Positions 1 to 10,845 of a stretch of 64,000 nt of DNA are shown here, piece by piece. Under the pieces are notes generated by a model, which saw nothing but the letters and a program-made list of their open reading frames with translations, made no database searches and was not told the origin of the DNA. Source of the stretch: Brachionus plicatilis (lineage: Eukaryota; Rotifera; Eurotatoria; Ploima; Brachionidae). Within the stretch, counting starts at the first letter, position 1. The number at the start of each line of letters is the position of its first letter. The DNA is taken from assembly GCA_010279815.1 (NCBI GenBank), contig QEOQ01000191.1, positions 325,441 to 389,440 of the forward strand, read 5' to 3'. The position numbers and the translations under genes were made by a program.

Positions 1-1262
1 GACAGAAGAACACGGGGAGTTAATTGAGACATTATAACAGAGTGAACTAAAGATAGAGGAGGCGATTCCATTGAATTTTAGTGTAGTAATAAATGATAAT
101 TTTGAGTAAAAATATAGTTGATCAAATTTGAAAATTCTTAGTACTTCCAGGATGCTAGACATGTGGCAATTCCATTTTAAATTTAGCATCTGTCTTAATA
201 AGTTGTTTTGGTTTGTGTTCAAAGATTTAAGGCATCTTGAATCCATAGTAATATTATCTAGACCATAGGTAAATTGTGATAAGCAGAATGTTTTATAAAT
301 AAAACTTTTTAGGAATGGTGATAGGATACTGATTTTCCCAAGAAAGGAGGCTGAATAAAAAGATTTTTGGACTTGTTTGAATTTATCGGTCCCTACGGAG
401 TTAAATTCTAAGTTTGAGTTGAGTGTAAAGCCAAGGTATTGAATACTTTCATGTTTATTGAGTATTGATTGGTTTAAGTAAAAGTCATTAGAAAATAAAG
501 GGGAACCAAAAGTAATTATACTTGATTTAGAAGTATTAAATCTGAGTCGCCATTTAAGCCCAAAATCGGCACAAATGTCTAATAGGATTTGAAGGTGTCT
601 ATCTACAAGGCTAATAAGTAAAATGTCATCAGCATAAACTATAATAGAAGCATTCATGTTTTTGAATTGAGCACCTATTTTTTTATTTAAACAATTTTCT
701 ATTAGGTCGTTGATGAAGATGTTAAAAATGAAGGAGGATAGAATACCACCTTGTTTAACCCCACATTCAATTTTAAATGGAATCGAGGAGATTCCATTCG
801 AAACAAAAATAGCCGATGAGGTATCGTAGTATTTTTTTAAGAGTACCCAAAAGTTTTTGTTCATTCTAGAAGCTAGTTTATAAAAAAGTCCTTCTCGCCA
901 GACTTTGTCGAACGCTTTTTCAGCATCGAGTGTGGCGATTTTGATTGCCGATCCTTTATAAACATATTCATTTATTGTTTCTTTAACCACAAAAAAAGCG
1001 TGATTACATGAGATTTTTTTTCTGAAACCAAATTGGTTTTTACTAATTTTATAGAGGTCTGGAGAGCTATATAAGAAATTGAGCTAAACAGCTTGAAATT
1101 GAAATAGGTCTTACATTATTGATATCACAGTTGCTTTTGGTATGATCTTTTAGAATAGGATTAATCTTTGAAGTGTTTAAATTTTTAGGTACCGAGATAA
1201 AAAAGGCCATTTGGTTAAAGAATTCTAGAAGAACAAAACCCAAGAAAGGAGAGTTTGCAATA
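1..1262 (-). pseudogene. Non-LTR retrotransposon (LINE) reverse transcriptase, partial
   Basis: Read on the minus strand, this stretch encodes the palm of a LINE-type reverse transcriptase and runs off the left window edge. Motifs seen in order are VPKNLNTSKINPILK and RPISIS (before the palm), KNQFGFRK, the motif A region LDAEKAFDKVWREGL, GVKQGGILSS (motif B), VYADDILL (motif C, catalytic DD near position 620-640) and YLGFTLN (motif D/E). The frame shifts near 1083-1090, between RPISISSCLA and LNFLYSS, where some residues also seem lost; from there to base 1 the frame is open. The 5' end, with the endonuclease, is absent, as expected for a 5'-truncated insertion. The enzyme would copy element RNA into a nicked target. 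The clade (CR1, L2, Jockey or RTE) cannot be decided here. Confidence 0.9.
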
Positions 1263-1564
1263 TTAATATTAAGAAACTAAATTTAAGATTTTTCAACTTC
1301 CAAAAGAATCCAAAAAAAATCATTTATTTCAAATTCCTTATTTTCATATTCATTTAAAGTTGAGATAAAATTATTTACTTTAAAATAACCTTAAAACTTT
1401 GCATTAAGATTACTTAAAACTTCAAATCCTTTTAAATAAAAACTCAAAATTCAAAATTTATTCGTTCATCAAATTAAAAACAAATCTAAAATTCACCAAA
1501 TCCTGAATTTATGAAACCAATAAAATTAAAACTAAAAAAAAATAATTTTAATCACTAAATAAAC
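1263..1564. other. AT-rich spacer
   Basis: Low-complexity A/T sequence between the LINE fragment and the 3' end of the synthetase gene. It should contain the 3' UTR of that gene on the minus strand; nothing else is recognisable. Confidence 0.6.
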
Positions 1565-4500
1565 TCAAAATGAAAAATATTTAAATTTATTTTTTTGAAT
1601 TATGTTACATTTAACAATTCGAAAGTTGTCGCTTTCATCCAAAATCCTTGCATCCGAATTTTTGTTCATTATCTTTTCAAGTTCAGTGTTGAAAAATTTA
1701 TTCACATCAGGACTCTCTTTCAACGAGTCTCTCGAATAAAAAATATAAACATTTCTGTATTTATTATAAATGATTAAATAAGGATGCAATTGAGACGATA
1801 TTTTGCTAATGACTGATAAAATTTGCTCATGATGCAACACAGAGTCAAAAGCAATGAATTTAAAGCTAAGCTTTACATTTGGATCAATCGAGGCTATCAG
1901 AATTGAGTCCAAAGACTGGCGTGATCCTTCACCAAGCTCGTCTAAGAGGAAATTTTTCAGACTATTTAGCAAAACATTTTTTGATGGTCTATGCCTGTTT
2001 GCTTCAGCTTTGACTCTGTGCATTGTCAAGTAAGAGGTCTGATATTTTTTGAAAATAGCCTCGATTTGTATGGACCTGTCGGCAATGTCGTTTAGACAGG
2101 CATGAACCTCAGCATTGGACAATGAACCCTCATTTTTATTTTTGTTCAGCTCAATCATTTCCGCCAGCAAATCTAATACTTGCTGATTTGTTTTTTCTAT
2201 TTGCTCAGCAAACTTGGATGTACAGCCCTCGATTTCATAAGAAGAATCACCCACTACACTGAAGCTAGTGATGCAAAGCTTCTCTAGTCTAGATGTATTG
2301 TCTACATGCGAACCACAGCATAGTTCTCCTGAGCCATCTTCATGGCCAACACCAACAGTGACCATTCTTAATTTTCTCGGATACAAAACATCATTTAACT
2401 TTCGGACTGGAAAATCAAAATTCCTATCTTCTATTGACAGATTTTCCTCTATTTTGACAGGTATTGACTTGGTAATTAATTTATTAAGCTGTGATTCCAA
2501 TTTTTCGATATCGTCTACTTTTGGCTTGGGCAAAATTTCATTGAATTTAAACTCAAATTTGAAGTAGTTGTCCTTTACAGTTGAGCTTGTTTGAAGTATC
2601 GAGTTTTCGTTTTGGTATAATTTTCTGATTGAATGGTTCAACAGATGGACTCCGGTGTGGTTCAGAGTGGTAAAGTAGCGCAATTTGCCATCTATTTCAC
2701 AATTAACCTCATCGTTTATTTTAAAAGTTGAATTTGATTTTCCTATATGAAATGATAAGCCTTTTAGATTGAGAACTTTTTTTATGTCTATAAAACAATT
2801 GGAATTAGTGCTCAGTTTTCCAATGTCTGATTGCTGGCCTCCGCTTTCGTGGTAAAAATTGGTCCGGTCCAAAACAACCACACAATCTTGGTCAGGTTCA
2901 ATTTGGTTTCTTAAGTCGAAACTACCATTCTGGTTTGGAACAGCTATTGCCAAAATTTTCGCTTCAAATTTTCCTGCCAAAAAATAAAAAACAAAATTAA
3001 CAAAAGCTTTATCAATTTTTGTTTAAAGCAAATTTAATAAATAATCTTTATTTAAATTTTCTAAAAACATAAATCAGGATCATAAGACATATAAATTCAT
3101 TAAAATTGTCTTAATTATCCATAAAATTTTAGATTAATATCATGATTAATTTAGATTACATTTAAATTGAATTTAATTTACTAAAAATATCGATATGGCA
3201 TCTTAAATTTTTTCTCTCAATTTAATTCAATTTTTTTTTTTGATTAAAAATTGAATCTAAAAATTAAAAAAAAAAACATGATTGAATTCAAAAAGTCATG
3301 ACTTGACTATGACCCCAGTCATTGAAATACTAAATGGATTATATTGGAATAATTGTTTGACGATTTGATTTTTAAAAAAAAATTAGTTTATTAGCTGGCA
3401 TGTGAATAAAATTAATTAGAAAAATATTACATTACACAAAGAAAACACCAATTTCATTATCAAATCCAATTCCAATTTCAGGAAATAGATGATTTTTTGT
3501 ACCATCAACACCCAAAATCAAACTTTTAAAATTGTACAGTATGTAAAAAAAGATCAGAGGATAATATGCGAGTTACTAATGGGTTTTTTAATTACGAAAA
3601 TTGCTTAAAAATTCGGCCATGTGAATTTAGAAATAAAAAAGTTGTAAAAACTAAAATATAGGTTTTGAGTGCTAATTTTTAGGTTGTAGGAGCATCTAAC
3701 CCCATTAAACAAAAATTAAATTAAAAATAGAAACATTAAAAATCTTTTAATTTTAACACTTTTTTACTTCTATTTAATTTTTACTGTGAACATATTTGAA
3801 GTAATAGAATGCTTATAACTGATTTGCAATTTTTTTTTGAAAAATTTCAATATTTATATCAAATATTGATATTGATTCTATGAGAAAATCAACTGAAGCC
3901 GATTTAATTAATTTACTCATTAATTTTCATATTCCAATTTTAAATAAAAAAATCTACAAGTTGGATAAAATTAGAACCATAACTTTTTCTTAAATTCATT
4001 GTATAATTGTAAATTAAATTTGGTTAATATTTCAAATAATAAAAAAAAAATTATAATTTGTATTTTTAAAAATGTAATATAAATTTTTTTTTTTAAATTC
4101 AAATAATTGTATCTCTCTTTTTTTTCTCTTATTCATAATTAATTAATTAAAAAATTGTATTTCTCGGTCATCTAGATCCTGAAGAAGACCTATCGGTCGA
4201 AATGCGTCTTTTTATACAAATTTGTTTCTTATTGTTTTTTTTTTAATTAAAAAATTTAAAAATAAAATTTAAATTGTTTTATTCGACTTATTATTCTATC
4301 CTTCCTTCGAGAGGAGGTGAAGAAGAGGAAAGGAAAGAAAACTAACAAGTTTAGGTTCAATTTGTTCTGTAAAAATTATCATATACAAAATCAAAAAGCT
4401 TTTCTATTTTTTTAAAAGAAATTAAAATTTTAAGAAAACAATTATAAAAAACATAAACTCTTTTGCATAATTTTCTATTTTATTTCTATTTTTTTACAAT

Positions 4501-6707
4501 ATTTAAAATTTTAAAAATCTAAAGATAATATGACTTGTAATCAGAGTTGTTTAAAAGTCACAAGTCTCAAGTCAAGTCCAAGTCAAGACTTTTTTTTTTT
4601 TTTTAATTTCATTCAAAAGTCCAAGTCCAGGTTTTAAAATTTTGAATACTGAAGAAGAAATTTATGCTAAAATTGCAAAAAATTCTGATATATGGCAAAT
4701 CTATTGCATTAGACAACCCAAGAGTATATAAATTTTTTGATATGAAGCCTGATCTAGCAAATTTTTAAAAAAAATTCTGGACTTGGACTGTTTTTTAAAA
4801 AAAATTTTTTAGTCTTGACTTGGACAATGAAAAAAAAAATAAAAAAAAAAGTCTGGACTTGGACTTTTTTTTGGGACTTTTAAACAACTCTGCTTGTAAT
4901 GATTTTACAAATCAAATAAATTGAAATTAAAAGGCTAAATTATTCTCCTATAATCAGATTAAAACTTTTCAAATTAAATACATTTAAGAAGCAAGCAATA
5001 TTTATGGAAAAAAGCAAGACAATTTTATGATTAAAAAATATAACAATTAAATTATTTCAATAAATTCTTACCATTGAAAAAAGCTTCTTTTTTATTTTCG
5101 TCCAAAATGTAATTGTATCGATGATAATTGTCAGTTTTTTCCAAATGACTTAACTTTTTGGCTAAATCTATGTAAGAACTTTTATCATCTCGCGTATTTT
5201 TGAGATTCCTCATGGCTTTTTCATTTTCAGATAGTAAAATTTTTTCAAATGAATCAATGTCTAGTCTTATATTTTTTTGAGCACAAAAGTCCTGAATAAA
5301 GTCTATGGACACTTCCTCACCAGTTCCATCTCCTTTAAACAATTTCCAAATTTGGTCGCCGGACAGTTCCGACGGAACACCGATTTTTTTGATGAAACGC
5401 TCTGCGATTTGATTAGAATTTTTAACTTTTACCTTATGCTTTTGATGCGTGTCAACCACTACCTGCTTTATATAGTCACTACGCATGGCCAATTCTGGAT
5501 ATGCTGTCTTCAATGAATTTACCACTGTCATTACCAACTCGGACAAAAATTGAGCTTCATTTTCAATATTGAAAACTTCCTTGGAAATCTTGAGACTTTT
5601 TAGGATTAAAAATTTCAAAAATCCGCCCAGTCCATTCCGACTGGGAACCAGTCCGTCATTTATTGACACAGTTATTGATCTGGCAAAGTCACTCAATGTT
5701 CTGTATGAGCATAACATTGGATCATTTGCACCCAATTGAGCATAATGTGGTACATTCTGGCTCCGGGTGTAAATATTCTCAAATAAAGGTATGAACAAAT
5801 CACTATCATAATTACTATGTAAATTATTGAGCACTGTAGTCAACCGTTCTAGGCCCATGCCGGTGTCAACTACTTGAAAGGGAAGTGGGGAAAAATTTTT
5901 TGGTCCAGTTCTGTTATAATTCATAAAAACCAAATTCCACAGTTCAATGACCCTCTCTTGTCCTGCATTCACTAGTTGTCTAGCCTGGGCGAACTGCTCG
6001 GGTCTTGACAGCTGATCGACCATTCGGTCGTAGTGAATTTCGGTGCATGGTCCGCATGGGCCCACAATATCCATTTCCCAAAAGTTTGCTCTTGAATCAA
6101 ATGGCAAAATTTGCCTCTCTGGTATTCCCAGTTTCAGCCAGACATTTTTTGATTTCAAGTCGGGTGCAAGACCAAGGTTGGCATCACCTGAAAAATAGGT
6201 GAAATACAGCCCGTTTATATTCAGTTTGTATTTGTTGACCAAAAGATCTAGGGCTAGTTGACAAGCTTGTTCGTTGTCATACGAACCGAATGACCAGTTG
6301 CCGAGCATTTCAAAAAAGGTATGGTGATATGTGTCTTTACCAATGTCTTCCAAATCGTTGTGTTTGCCTCCAATGCGGATGCATCTTTGGGAATTGGCTA
6401 CACCAATGTATTTATCTGTCTCGATTATATCAGCTGGATCGGTCTCGCCCAGGATAATGGATTTAAATTGGTTCATGCCGGCATTTGTGAAGTATATGCC
6501 TGAACCTTTTTTGGGCAGTACCGAACTTGATTTTATGAATTTATGTCTGTTTTCTTGGCAAAAGAAGTCTATGAATGTTTGGCGTACTTTTTCGCTTGGC
6601 CATTCAAAACCATCTGCTGACACATATCTTCTGGTATTGACCGATTGTTCACTCTTTAGAATTATGACTTTTTTTAATATATTCAGTCCGAATTTTTGTC
6701 GTAACAT
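1565..6707 (-). CDS. AARS2: Mitochondrial-type alanyl-tRNA synthetase, two exons
   Basis: Charges tRNA-Ala with alanine and clears mis-charged serine or glycine, probably in mitochondria. Exon 1 is 5072-6707 and exon 2 is 1565-2973. The intron (2974-5071) has a GTAAGA donor and a TTTTTTGGCAG acceptor in phase 1, giving about 1014 residues, close to the usual AARS2 length. The first 30 residues are basic and lack acidic residues up to about residue 18, like a mitochondrial presequence. Class II core: NSQRCIRIGGKHNDLEDIG, TYHHTFFEMLGNWSFG, GPCGPCTEIHYD and VDTGMGLERL. In exon 2 the editing domain keeps its zinc ligands: HTGVH and CCGSH (usual form CGGTH). Motif 3, normally arginine-rich (GRGYVLRRILRR in bacteria), reads GLGGFLKFLILK. 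The C-terminal C-Ala region is diverged. The start is the first ATG before the presequence. Confidence 0.95.
4179..4213 (+). other. Hammerhead-like motif, possible Penelope-type element trace
   Basis: CTGAAGA (4179-4185), one A, a hairpin GACC-TATC-GGTC (4187-4198), then GAAA (4199-4202) matches the hammerhead core order CUGANGA, stem II, GAAA. Penelope-like retroelements are known to carry hammerhead motifs. The extra A before stem II and the lack of clear stems I and III argue against an active ribozyme here. Confidence 0.35.
4542..4892. mobile_element. Non-autonomous hAT-type MITE with 8-bp target duplication
   Basis: Terminal inverted repeats CAGAGTTGTTTAAAAGTC and GACTTTTAAACAACTCTG bound a 351-bp element. 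The 8-bp sequence CTTGTAAT flanks it directly on both sides (4534-4541 and 4893-4900). CAGAG ends plus an 8-bp duplication are typical of hAT transposons. Inside, near both ends, AAGTC/GACTT words repeat many times, as subterminal transposase sites do. No coding capacity. It sits in the AARS2 intron. Confidence 0.9.
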
Positions 6708-7575
6708 TTTAAAAATAAAGCAAATTTTTTTTTTTATTTTTAATAATAATTTAATGTAAAAAAGCTGATCACGTGACTTTTGTAAACTTAATTAAGTTGA
6801 AATTGTTTTTTAAAATAATACCAGGACAGATTCTTAATATTTTTTTCAAAGTTAAAGATAAATCAATAGACTAGTGATCAGTTCTTAAGAGACCGACTAA
6901 CTCCTCCTTATTAAATTCGTTAAAAAAAATTTTTTATGAAAAATATAAAGAACTTTAAACATACAAAAATTAAGTTTTTTATTCAATTAGTTATTTGAAA
7001 AGTTTTAGCTTTGGAAAAAAAATTTATATTGAAACCTTAAATGATGAAGTCCTAACATTGATCTAACAATCACAAAGTAACTGTTTTTGGTTATAAGATT
7101 CGGCAACTCAAAGCTTACTGACCATTAAGACTTTTCAATTTCGATATCAGACTCGTAATTTGAATAAAAAAAAACGCGAATTCATTTTTGATACCACAAT
7201 TTTATTAAAAAACCACAAATAATAAAAATATCCATTAAAATTAAGAAAAACCTATTTTTTTTATATTTTAACACAAATTTATTAAAAAAAACTTTTTTAT
7301 TTTTTTAATTCACAAAATTGTTTTTTATCTCCACAAAAAATTAATATAAAAATTTTTTTTTTAATAAACAAAATATCTATTATTTAGTCAACTTTTTTTG
7401 ATTTGATTGAATTAGGATATGATCAGATAAATCAGATGTTTTTTTTTTTTTTTAAATGCTACTTTACAATTTCTACTTATTAGTTTAACTAAAAGTTTCT
7501 GAAATTAAATAAAATGGGTTTTTTTAATAATTTTGTTTTCTTCCTAATCAAATAAGTGTCATTTTTATATAATAA
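6708..7575. other. Promoter side of the AARS2-like gene, AT-rich spacer
   Basis: The 5' flank of the minus-strand synthetase gene. It contains long A and T runs and no recognisable gene. A promoter must lie near 6710-6850, but I see no distinct TATA or initiator signal that stands out from the base composition. Confidence 0.5.
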
Positions 7576-8604
7576 TACCGAAATTTCGTGACCATTACTC
7601 TTGGAACTATGTAAAATTTGGGTTTATTCCATACAGAACTAATACCATCGAAACCATATTATAAAATTTTTTAATTTTTTTTTAGAATAAAACTTGACGT
7701 CTGAGGCAATGTGAAATTTTAGTACAAAAATTACAGTACAAATAGTAAAAACTTTATAATTTTTTTTCTAATTGTGCAAAAATGGTTCTGCAAAAAGTAC
7801 AATATTGTACAAATTTTGTACAAAAGAATTCCAAGCTCTGCAAAAACTCTGCAATTTTCTGTAAAATGCACACCATCAAAAAATCCTTGATTAAACTATG
7901 CAATAAATTGCAGAGTTTTTGCAGAGCTTAGAATTCTTTTGTACAAATTTGTACAATATTGTACTTTTTGCAGAACCATTTTTGCACAATTAGAAAAAAA
8001 ATTATAAAGTTTTTACTATTTGTACTGTAATTTTTGTACTAAAATTTCACATTGCCACGTCTGACTTTAAACTAAGAGTAAGCGCAAAAGTTTGATTTTA
8101 TTCTTAGAATAATTTCGAATTTATCATGTAAAAAACTCAAAAAATTGTAGTGTTAAATTTGAAATTAAAAAAAATTAAAAATTAAACTTTATTCTAATTT
8201 TTGTATTTATTCTAAGAGCAAAAGTTAAATTCGATTAGAAATTAAAAACTTAAATTAAATTTAAAATTAAAAAATTCTATTTAAAAGCCAACAAAAACTG
8301 TATAAAAACATTTATTTTTTATTTTTCCTAATAATTTTACCATTTTCGTCACGAGGTAGCCTTTTTCTATCACATTTCTTTTGTGCTAATTGATTTGAAT
8401 AAGTATTTACAAAATAAATTCGAAATTATTCTAAGAATAAAATCAAACTTTTGCGCTTACTCTTAGTTTAAAGTCAGACGCCAAGGTTTATTCTAAAAAA
8501 AAATAAAAAAAATTTATAATATGGTTTCGATGGTATTAGTTCCGTATGGAATAAACCCAAATTTTGACATTGTTCCAAGAGTAATGGTCACGAGTTAACG
8601 GTTT
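7576..8604. mobile_element. Foldback (long inverted repeat) element, interrupted
   Basis: About 195 bp at the right end (8411-8604) is the inverted copy of the left end, which is split into 7576-7704 and 8057-8122 by a younger insertion. Shared words include GTGACCATTACTCTTGGAAC, TTTGGGTTTATTCC, ACTAATACCATCGAAACCAT and AAACTAAGAGTAAGCGC. The centre (8123-8410) is plain A/T sequence without coding potential. This is a non-autonomous DNA transposon or foldback element; the superfamily is undetermined because the ends (CCG near a TA) are not diagnostic. Confidence 0.85.
7705..8056. mobile_element. MITE with GGCAATGTG ends and 8-bp target duplication
   Basis: GGCAATGTG...CACATTGCC bound a 352-bp element whose arms pair over about 150 bp. 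ACGTCTGA is duplicated at 7697-7704 and 8057-8064, and removing the insert rejoins the left arm of the surrounding foldback element. The centre holds a TCTGCAAAA / ACTCTGCAATT module that also occurs elsewhere in the window. The 8-bp duplication suggests the hAT or P superfamily; the GG start is not typical of hAT. Confidence 0.9.
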
Positions 8605-9589
8605 ATTTTTTGTATAATTAAGTTTTAATCTTTTTAATTGGCCTAAAAAAACCCAAAAAATTTATATTTTAAAAAAGTTTGTTTTATAAATTTGGAAAAT
8701 AAATTTGAATGATGGATACATATTCTGAAAGCTCATATTTTAATCTGTAAAATGGTATATTTTTATATCGTCGTCTAAGATTATTTGGTATCATTTAAAA
8801 GATAAAATGACAAAAATTTTAATGTTTGTCATTTTTTTTAATTTTAGACACTCTAACGAGTGTTGAAAAAATTCGAGAATAAAGGAGAAATTGTTAAGTA
8901 ACATTTAAAAAAAAAACATCTGATTTTAACTTGAAGGAAGTCTCCATTGCTGCGGTCTGCTCGTCCCGATTCCCAGCACGATTTGAGTAGATCGAAAGCG
9001 AGAAAAAAATATATAGAAAAAAATGTAATATAAAAAGCAAAGAAAAAATAATAGTAATTTTACATTTTACTTTTTTTAATTTTAATACATCGCCAGAATT
9101 GGCGCAAAATGAAATAAATAAATAAATAGATAAAAATTGTAATTTTATTTTCAATCAACATTTTTCAATTCACAATTCAAATTAAACCAAGAGTTAGTTC
9201 AAACAAGCCCAAGATTCGAATTTGAAAAAATATTAGAAAAAATTTCGATGATTTTGTAAATAATGAAAGTGTACCTTACAGATATCACCTAAATTAAAAA
9301 AAAAATTGGTTATAATTATTATTTTTATTTAATATTATTATTTTTATTATTTATTTCAAAAAACACCACTTGGGTGATGAAAGTAAAAAAAAAATCAAGT
9401 AAGAAAAAAAAACAAAAAAAAATTTGAAAAGTTAAATAGTAAAAAGTTAATTTCATTTTGTTATTTTTTTTAATTTTTTTTGTTTTTGTTAGTTTCTAAA
9501 TAAATTATATATTGACATATAGAATAATCCGAATTTTTTTTTCAATAATCTTAAATTATGCAAAAAAATTAAAATAAAATGGGTGAGAT
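8605..9589. other. AT-rich spacer
   Basis: No recognisable gene. A short stretch of higher GC at 8945-9000 lies in an open minus-strand frame of 86 codons that shows no domain and is probably chance. A small AAAT microsatellite lies at about 9113-9130. Confidence 0.5.
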
Positions 9590-9860
9590 GGGTAGTTGCT
9601 TCAGAAGGCTTTGGTAAGTAACTCTAATATTTTTCTCCTTATTTCTTCCGGGTACTCTTTGTTTAGGCAAAATTTTATAGATTCGGCTATTCCATTTCTT
9701 TCTCATTAATTTTTTTCTTTGTTATCAGCATTTCAAGTGCAGCATTTTCATTGATCTCTTCTATACTTCTTTGTTCATCGTCGAGTAATTCATTGTATTC
9801 CACGATCAGAAAATTATTGTTTAGCTCTTTTCTACTTATATGTAATTGGCTTTAATATAG
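9590..9860 (-). pseudogene. Degenerate protein-coding fragment
   Basis: On the minus strand a helical, charged stretch reads VEYNELLDDEQRSIEEINE, then NAALEMLITKKKINEKEM, a stop, and in another frame AESIKFCLNKEYPEEIRR then KILELL. Composition and GC are coding-like compared with the flanks, and the frame break suggests a decayed copy or a transposon-encoded segment. I do not recognise the family. Confidence 0.35.
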
Positions 9861-10845
9861 GAGAATTGTATGTGATTGTCGAAGATATTCAAAAAGTTAT
9901 GCATACAAACATTGTATATATATTGCTGTTCAGAATAATTTACTGGGTACTGGTAAATTCCTGATAATGCTAGGACACTTGATGTTGGTATAAATAAAAG
10001 CTCGTGATTGACCTTAACTAGTCAAAAAAGCTTAATTAAGATAGTTTTTTTTATATTTTATATTTTAATTTATTTTGGTTATAATAATTTTCTATTTGAT
10101 GATAAAAAAAAATTTGATGAATAATTTTTACTTAATTAATCTAAATTTTGGTGTATTTTGATAATGATTTTTTTTAATTGATATAAATTTTAATAATTTG
10201 GTGATAAATTTAATTTTTTTGATGTTGAAATTTTGATGTTATTTACTCAATATTTTGATGATAAATTTTCGATATTTGATGGTATAATAAATACCACCCA
10301 TAAAATTTCTTAATTGATGATACATTTTTAAATTAGACTTTTATTTTTATTGAAGAATAAATCTATATCGATTTAATATTCTTTAATTGACGCATCATTA
10401 AAATAATTAGCTCTTTAATAGAATCTCTTTGAATAATTTCAGTAAAATCGAATCTTGTCATGGGTCTTTTTGATGCAGATTGTAAAAATTGAAAAATTTT
10501 GATAGTCTTGAAACTTTAATAACTAGAAGATAATTTGAAAAATCAAATTTTAAAGCTTGAAATTTTGAATTTCAAAAACAAAATTATAAATTTTTCGTAG
10601 TAAAATTGAGTAAAAATTGAAAAAAAATTTTTCCTTATTTGAAATATCAAAATAGAATTTAAAAAAATGAACAGGTAAAGGGACAGACTAAGCTTGGGAC
10701 TTGTCCACCTTCAACATCTCTATTATATTTTTAATCTGTGAGAATCCTGAGATATATGACTATTTTTGGAATTTGAAGACATTAATTTAAAATATTTTAA
10801 ATATTTATTTCAAGGATAGAAAAAATACAAGTAAATTTTAAAAAA
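9861..10845. other. AT-rich spacer downstream of the class B1 receptor
   Basis: Contains a GATGATAAATTT-like, poorly conserved repetition around 10075-10330 and the 3' flank of the receptor gene. No gene recognised. Confidence 0.5.

Larger units (their letters stand above)
2974..5071 (-). other. 2.1-kb intron of the AARS2-like gene
   Basis: Large compared with the 45-70 nt introns elsewhere in the window. It is A/T rich and carries two mobile-element traces (a hammerhead-like motif and a MITE, listed separately), which explains at least part of its length. Nothing coding was recognised in it. Confidence 0.85.

Noticed and set aside
6005..6759. Plus-strand frames opposite AARS2 exon 1
   Set aside because: They are antisense to strongly conserved synthetase motifs and have no features of their own.
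8894..9154. 86-codon minus-strand frame
   Set aside because: Low-complexity F/I/K/S composition without domain or splice context.
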